Assembly: GCA_023229605.1 (NCBI GenBank)
Contig: JALNYY010000103.1
Location: 1 to 15,886, forward strand
Source of the DNA: Methylobacter sp.
GTDB lineage: Bacteria; Pseudomonadota; Gammaproteobacteria; Methylococcales; Methylomonadaceae
Direction: 5' to 3'
DNA: 15,886 nucleotides
Below are positions 12,469-15,886 of the stretch, in pieces; position 1 is the first letter of the stretch; every line of letters starts with the position of its first letter. The notes beneath the pieces were generated by a model that saw nothing but the letters and a program-made list of their open reading frames with translations, did no database searches and was not told the DNA's origin. A program made the translations under genes and the position numbers.

Positions 12469-13692
12469 ATGAAACTGCACCCTATCGATATGCACAACGC
12501 CATTACCGCATTAAGTTGCGCACTGGATTTAGTAGGGGTTGACGAAGTCAAGCACGGCAAGCGGGTTGCGGTCATGGCCAGGGCTATTGCACTGCATCTG
12601 GACTGGCCCGAGGCCGAATGCCTGTCCATCCTTTACGCCGGCATGTTGCACGATTGCGGGGTTTCCAGGATTCATGAACACCGCCGAATCACCGAAACGC
12701 TGGAATGGGACGGCGCCGAAGATCATTGCATCCGCGGCGCCGCTTATTTGTCTGCCTGCCAGCCGCTGGCGCATTTGTCCGCCGAGGTTCGCTACCACCA
12801 CACCCGCTGGGAAAAACTGCTGGAGATTCCTGTCGATCATCGCACCCGCCTGCGGGCTAACCTGCTGTTCCTGGCCGATCGTATCGATGTGTTGCAAGTT
12901 CCTTTCCTGGACAACGGTATGATCCTGACCGAGTATCCGGCGATTATCGCACGCATCAAAACGCTGTCCGGCGTATTGTTTGCGCCGGAACTGGTGGACG
13001 CCTTTGCCGAAATCGCCGATGTCGAGGCCTTTTGGCTGGCCATGGAACCCGAATACCTGGATGAAGATTTACGCAACATCGGCAGCCATATTCCATCGAC
13101 CCTGCTCGACATTCCTGCGCTCAAGGAGTTGGCGCGGCTGTTTTCCCGGGTGGTGGACGCCAAATCCCCGTACACCGACGAGCACTCGCAACGGGTAGCG
13201 CATATCGCCCGGCAATTGGCTATGGATTTCGGCATTGAAGGCTATGAACTGGAGCAGGTTGAAATGGCCGGGCTGTTGCACGACATCGGCAAATTGCGGG
13301 TATCGGAAGACATCATCGACAAACCGGGCGGCCTGACGCCGGAGGAACGGGCCACGATGCACCGCCACAGCTACGATACCTTCCGTATTTTGCAGCGCGT
13401 GTTTGAAGGTTCAAGGATTCCGGTATGGGCCGGATTCCACCATGAAACCTTGCTCGGAGACGGTTATCCTTTTAAAAACGGCAACAAAGAACTGGACCTG
13501 GAATGCCGCATTATTACCGTTGCCGACATTTTCCAGGCCTTAGCGCAAGAACGGCCTTATCGCCGCACCATGACTCTTGAGTATATTCTCAACGATTTAC
13601 AGTCGCGCGTTGAAGACGGCCATCTCGATGCCAAAGTGGTTGCCAAATTGACCGCTAGCGCCGAACTCTATTACCGGCTGGCCGTGGCTTAA
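12469..13692 (+). CDS. Tandem HD-domain protein with C-terminal HD-GYP phosphodiesterase
   Basis: A 407-residue cytoplasmic protein with two HD domains. The N-terminal one (about 20-165) keeps a full set of likely metal ligands: His29, His61-Asp62 (MLHDCG), His86, His110-His111 and Asp137. It lacks the GYP signature: after HH it reads TRWEKLLEIPVD. The second (about 222-400) has His239, His271-Asp272 (LLHDIGKL), the NKPG-like DKPGGLTPEE, His300, His324-His325 and GDGYP (330-334), with Asp353. This is the HD-GYP pattern that hydrolyses cyclic di-GMP. There is no receiver, PAS or membrane segment, so the first HD domain may be the regulatory part. CGGAG (12454-12458) precedes the ATG. It follows the exporter operon in the same direction after 137 bp and is probably transcribed on its own. 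HD-GYP activity is inferred from motifs. Confidence 0.85.
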   Translation: MKLHPIDMHNAITALSCALDLVGVDEVKHGKRVAVMARAIALHLDWPEAECLSILYAGMLHDCGVSRIHEHRRITETLEWDGAEDHCIRGAAYLSACQPLAHLSAEVRYHHTRWEKLLEIPVDHRTRLRANLLFLADRIDVLQVPFLDNGMILTEYPAIIARIKTLSGVLFAPELVDAFAEIADVEAFWLAMEPEYLDEDLRNIGSHIPSTLLDIPALKELARLFSRVVDAKSPYTDEHSQRVAHIARQLAMDFGIEGYELEQVEMAGLLHDIGKLRVSEDIIDKPGGLTPEERATMHRHSYDTFRILQRVFEGSRIPVWAGFHHETLLGDGYPFKNGNKELDLECRIITVADIFQALAQERPYRRTMTLEYILNDLQSRVEDGHLDAKVVAKLTASAELYYRLAVA

Positions 13693-13777
13693 GTCAGGTT
13701 AGCTCCAACGATAACGTATTTTTTGCTGAAGTTCTGTATGATATAGCCCAACACAACAACATAGTGAGGCGCCGACT

Positions 13778-13993
13778 ATGAACCAAAAACAGTTATTTGA
13801 TCAGGCGTTAAGCCTGCCATTAGCCGATAGAGCGGCTTTGGCCGAACAACTGCTTGCAAGTCTCGATCAGCCTGATCCACAAATGGATAAATTAATAGCC
13901 ATTGAAGCCGAACGTCGGATTGATGCTTACGATAACGGCGAAATGCGTTCAACACCGGCCGATCAAGTTTTCAGCCGATTGGAATCGAATTGA
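13778..13993 (+). CDS. Addiction-module antitoxin (PF09720 / TIGR02574 type)
   Basis: A 71-residue acidic protein of the 'putative addiction module component' family. The N-terminal helices (LFDQALSLPLADRAALAEQLLASLD) and the C-terminal toxin-binding segment (EAERRIDAYDNGEMRSTPADQVFSRL) are typical. A ribosome site GAGG lies eight bases before the ATG. It is expected to wrap and neutralise the toxin encoded directly after it and may repress the pair. A -10-like TATGAT at 13737-13742 lies about 36 nt upstream of the start, without a good -35. Confidence 0.88.
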   Translation: MNQKQLFDQALSLPLADRAALAEQLLASLDQPDPQMDKLIAIEAERRIDAYDNGEMRSTPADQVFSRLESN

Positions 13994-14280
13994 AAATCAG
14001 TTTTCTCGAAGCAGCTGAATGTGAGCTGCAATGCGCAATGGATTACTACAACCAGCAGAAACAAGGATTGGGATATGAGTTTCTTGCAGAGATAAAAGCC
14101 ACAGTAGGCCGCATAGCCGACTTTCCAGAAGCATGGCAGCCGCTAAGTAAACGAACCCGGCGCTGCCTGACTCGCCGGTTTCCGTATGGCGTTATCTATC
14201 AAATCCGCGACGAAGATATATTGATTATCGCCGTTAGCCATTTACATCAAAGGCCGATGTACTGGAAAGACAGGCTATAG
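13990..14280 (+). CDS. RelE/ParE-superfamily toxin
   Basis: A 96-residue basic protein with the RelE/ParE fold pattern: ISFLEAAECELQCAMDYYNQQ, then AEIKATVGRIADFPEAW, RRFPYGVIYQI, and the closing IIAVSHLHQRPMYWKDRL. It reads from TTG at 13990, which overlaps the antitoxin stop (TTGA), so translation is coupled and initiation should be weak, as suits a toxin kept below its antitoxin. Members either cleave ribosome-bound mRNA (RelE-like) or poison gyrase (ParE-like); the sequence alone does not decide. The module sits next to a REPIN-like element and a broken gene, an accessory setting. Confidence 0.88.
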   Translation: MKISFLEAAECELQCAMDYYNQQKQGLGYEFLAEIKATVGRIADFPEAWQPLSKRTRRCLTRRFPYGVIYQIRDEDILIIAVSHLHQRPMYWKDRL

Positions 14281-14302
14281 CTTTGATGAGGCATGTAGTT
14301 CC

Positions 14303-14437
14303 GTAAGGCGGTTTCGCGTAGCAAACCGCCAATCAACGCACAATATCCAATACAATCGGACATAAGCTTGGAAAAGTCCGTGCGGCAATCAGATTTAAGG
14401 CTCCGTTCGGGCGGATTGCTGCGCGAAACCGCCTTAC
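14303..14437. repeat. REPIN-like element: two hairpin repeats in inverted orientation
   Basis: The arm at 14303-14330 (starting GTAAGGCGGTTTCGCG) and the arm at 14410-14437 (ending CGCGAAACCGCCTTAC) are 28-nt inverted copies with two mismatches, separated by 79 nt. Each arm is itself a hairpin: GGCGGTTT-cgcgtagc-AAACCGCC (14307-14330), and GGCGGATT-gctgcgcg-AAACCGCC (14410-14433) with one mismatch. The spacer holds a small CGGAC/GTCCG stem. Two REP-type hairpins facing each other are the layout of REPINs, which RAYT transposases mobilise in trans. A short MITE is the alternative. Nothing is coded inside. Confidence 0.7.
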
Positions 14438-14453
14438 AGCGTTCCATTTTTCC

Positions 14454-15788
14454 CTAAAACTGAGGATTTATACAATCAGAATCATCCCCACAAACCTTTC
14501 TAATTTTATCAGCCAAGACATGTCCAACGTGTCTGCCAAAGGTTGAGTATGCGGCAAACTGATTTGCATCATAAAAAATGTCAACCGTAGATGTCCCCGG
14601 AAATTGCTCCTTAAAGCAAGGATCATGTTCTTCACAACCACTTGATACGTCCATGTATTGGCGTACAACGCGGGGATAGCACTCAATTTCTTTGCCATCC
14701 CGCAATAAATGACCGTAGGAAGATGCTTTTACATCGCAAGCAGAATCAATATCTTTGCCGTTATCTCCATTTTTTCCATTTAGATAGTTTTCATAAATGG
14801 CTCTAGCTTTGACATAAAACAAGGTAGACACGTGTTTATCTGAACCTTCACAAATCTCTGATTGGTTTACATCACTTGTTTCGCATATTTCACCAATCAA
14901 TACAGTTGGCAACGGGGTGCCTAAGTAGTCATGATGCCTGAGTAGCGTTTTTGCTTTAGGATCATCCTTTAAATAATAGCGAACAGGTTTATGCTCGGCA
15001 TCGTACAGAACAAACTTCTTCTTTTCTTTGGCCAATTGCCCCTGAAGGCGTATTAATGCTTCAGGGACGCCGTCCTCTGTATACTCTGCATCCGAAATAA
15101 CGATTATTGGCAATCGACGTTGGATTAAAGGATAAGCGCCGAAATTTTCAGAATGACCTCCGTCCGATAAATACACATGTTGGCCCCGATAATTGGCATA
15201 ATCACCAATAGATAACAAGCTTAGACCAAAGGATTCCAATAGATTATTATGTGGGTTAGCCGAATCTAGGGCAGCTCCTGACATCTGTACAGCTTTGGAA
15301 ACAGTATCGGAATATTCAGTCACAGGTGCATAGCCACGATAGTCATTACCATAAGCAAGCGGCGAGAACTCAAATACGGCCTCACGCATTGAGGGAGTTT
15401 CTCTTGCCGCATTCGTCCAACGGAATAGGCTATCGTTAACATCCAAAGTGGTATTAACAATCCACACAGGCGCTCTATTTCCTGATTTCTTACGATTCAT
15501 ATCATCTATCTGTGCAAAACTCAAATCTTCCATGCGCCTGCTCAACAGGGTTTCATTTAAATTCATGTATCCCTTTCCTAAAACGCCCTTGTCATTGGGC
15601 ATATCTGGATAAAGACCGTAATTACGCTCAACAGAGGTTTGATACATGTAAGGAGCCAGAGTTAAATTCGTATGAAATATATTATCTAGCGGAGTCCAGC
15701 CCAAGATAACTTTAGGTATTACCCCTCCGAAAAAAACTTTTCCTAATGTCACGCCATTATAAGTTCTTAGCAGAAAGTAAGTTGGTAT
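14454..15788 (-). pseudogene. Patatin-like phospholipase, C-terminal part only (5'-truncated)
   Basis: A minus-strand open frame of about 444 codons (15788 to 14454) that begins right after a TAA (15789-15791) with no ATG; the first usable start is GTG at 15752. Numbered from that GTG, it holds the C-terminal half of a large bacterial patatin-like hydrolase: RAPVWIVNTTLD (93-104), FEFSPLAYGND (127-137), the VQMSGAAL region (155-162), and VYLSDGGHSENFGAYPLIQRR (193-213) with the catalytic Asp197 of the DGG motif. The nucleophile serine in Gly-x-Ser-x-Gly, which lies far upstream in the family, is absent, so the Ser-Asp dyad is incomplete. Codon use is clearly AT-richer than in the genes at 749-13692, pointing to a different origin. 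The C-terminus has several Cys and ends DCINPQF. I read it as a remnant of a transferred gene. Translation from GTG 15752 cannot be excluded. Confidence 0.65.
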
Positions 15789-15877
15789 TTAGAGCCGAAG
15801 CCATCCCCGATCTTGTCGATGGCCTGTTCCAGCTCAGTGGTTGTAAAGGCCTTGAAAGGCAGCCATTCATACTTCAT
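15767..15877 (-). CDS. Short ORF at the break upstream of the patatin fragment
   Basis: A minus-strand ATG (15875-15877) preceded by GGAGG, with only AAA between, opens a 36-codon frame that ends in TAA at 15767-15769. The product starts MKYEWLPFKAFTTTELEQ and ends SKYQLTFC. Its composition is protein-like and its GC content is higher than that of the patatin fragment, which it overlaps by 22 nt in another frame. I do not recognise it. It may be a small gene, or the 5' end of another gene cut off where the foreign patatin DNA joins. Confidence 0.35.
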   Translation of the reverse strand: MKYEWLPFKAFTTTELEQAIDKIGDGFGSKYQLTFC

Positions 15878-15886
15878 TTTCCTCCA

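Noticed and set aside
14303..14437. Terminal inverted repeats of an insertion sequence carrying a transposase
   Set aside because: Only 79 nt lie between the arms, with no open frame, and each arm folds on itself; REPIN/MITE fits better.

Overview
The window reads as part of a mid-GC gammaproteobacterial chromosome. A gammaproteobacterial methanotroph or a relative is my guess, from overall gene style and an intergenic 'CCTGAGCTTGTCGAAGG' type dispersed repeat; nothing here fixes the species. I see no rRNA, tRNA or CRISPR array.

Layout. Positions 1-748 are an eroded edge: the tail of an unknown reading frame (1-132), a small hydrophobic protein (162-440), and on the minus strand a 5'-truncated phage tail-assembly-chaperone gene (462-660). 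A membrane-anchored lytic transglycosylase follows (749-1831, minus). After a 568-bp gene-poor region with hairpins and a 10-bp-phased TTAAC/TTTAC array comes an EF-hand protein (2400-3326, plus). A CpxR/CpxA-like two-component system lies on the minus strand (5595 to 3516). It is divergent from a Spy/CpxP-like periplasmic protein (5775-6212, plus), and the shared control region holds a textbook CpxR-type box, TTTAC-N5-TTTAC. After a clear terminator comes a tightly packed plus-strand operon: a lipoprotein with an alpha/beta-hydrolase fold (6320-7606), a NodT/OprM-type outer-membrane factor, a MacA-like adaptor, a MacB-like ATPase and a separate MacB-like permease (to 12331), the last four overlapping by 4-8 nt. 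Then come a protein with two tandem HD domains, the second an HD-GYP c-di-GMP phosphodiesterase (12469-13692), and an addiction-module antitoxin with a RelE/ParE toxin (13778-14280). Next are a REPIN-like pair of inverted hairpins (14303-14437), and finally an AT-richer minus-strand fragment of a patatin-like phospholipase lacking its N-terminal half (14454-15788), with a short ORF (15767-15877) at the break.

How it may work together. The core (about 2200-12331) looks like an envelope-stress or metal/Ca2+-response island. A CpxA-like sensor with a Pro/His-rich periplasmic segment signals to CpxR, which probably controls the CpxP-like gene and, judging from the phased array, the EF-hand gene. 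The neighbouring operon supplies a MacAB-TolC type tripartite exporter plus a cell-surface lipoprotein whose nucleophile elbow carries Asp instead of Ser. The EF-hand, CpxP-like and hydrolase-like proteins share odd Pro/Gly/His/Met-rich segments, and the last two share a PGPDD...MPRF motif. A functional link between the regulatory half and the exporter half is inference. The two window ends look like recombination or mobile-element edges.
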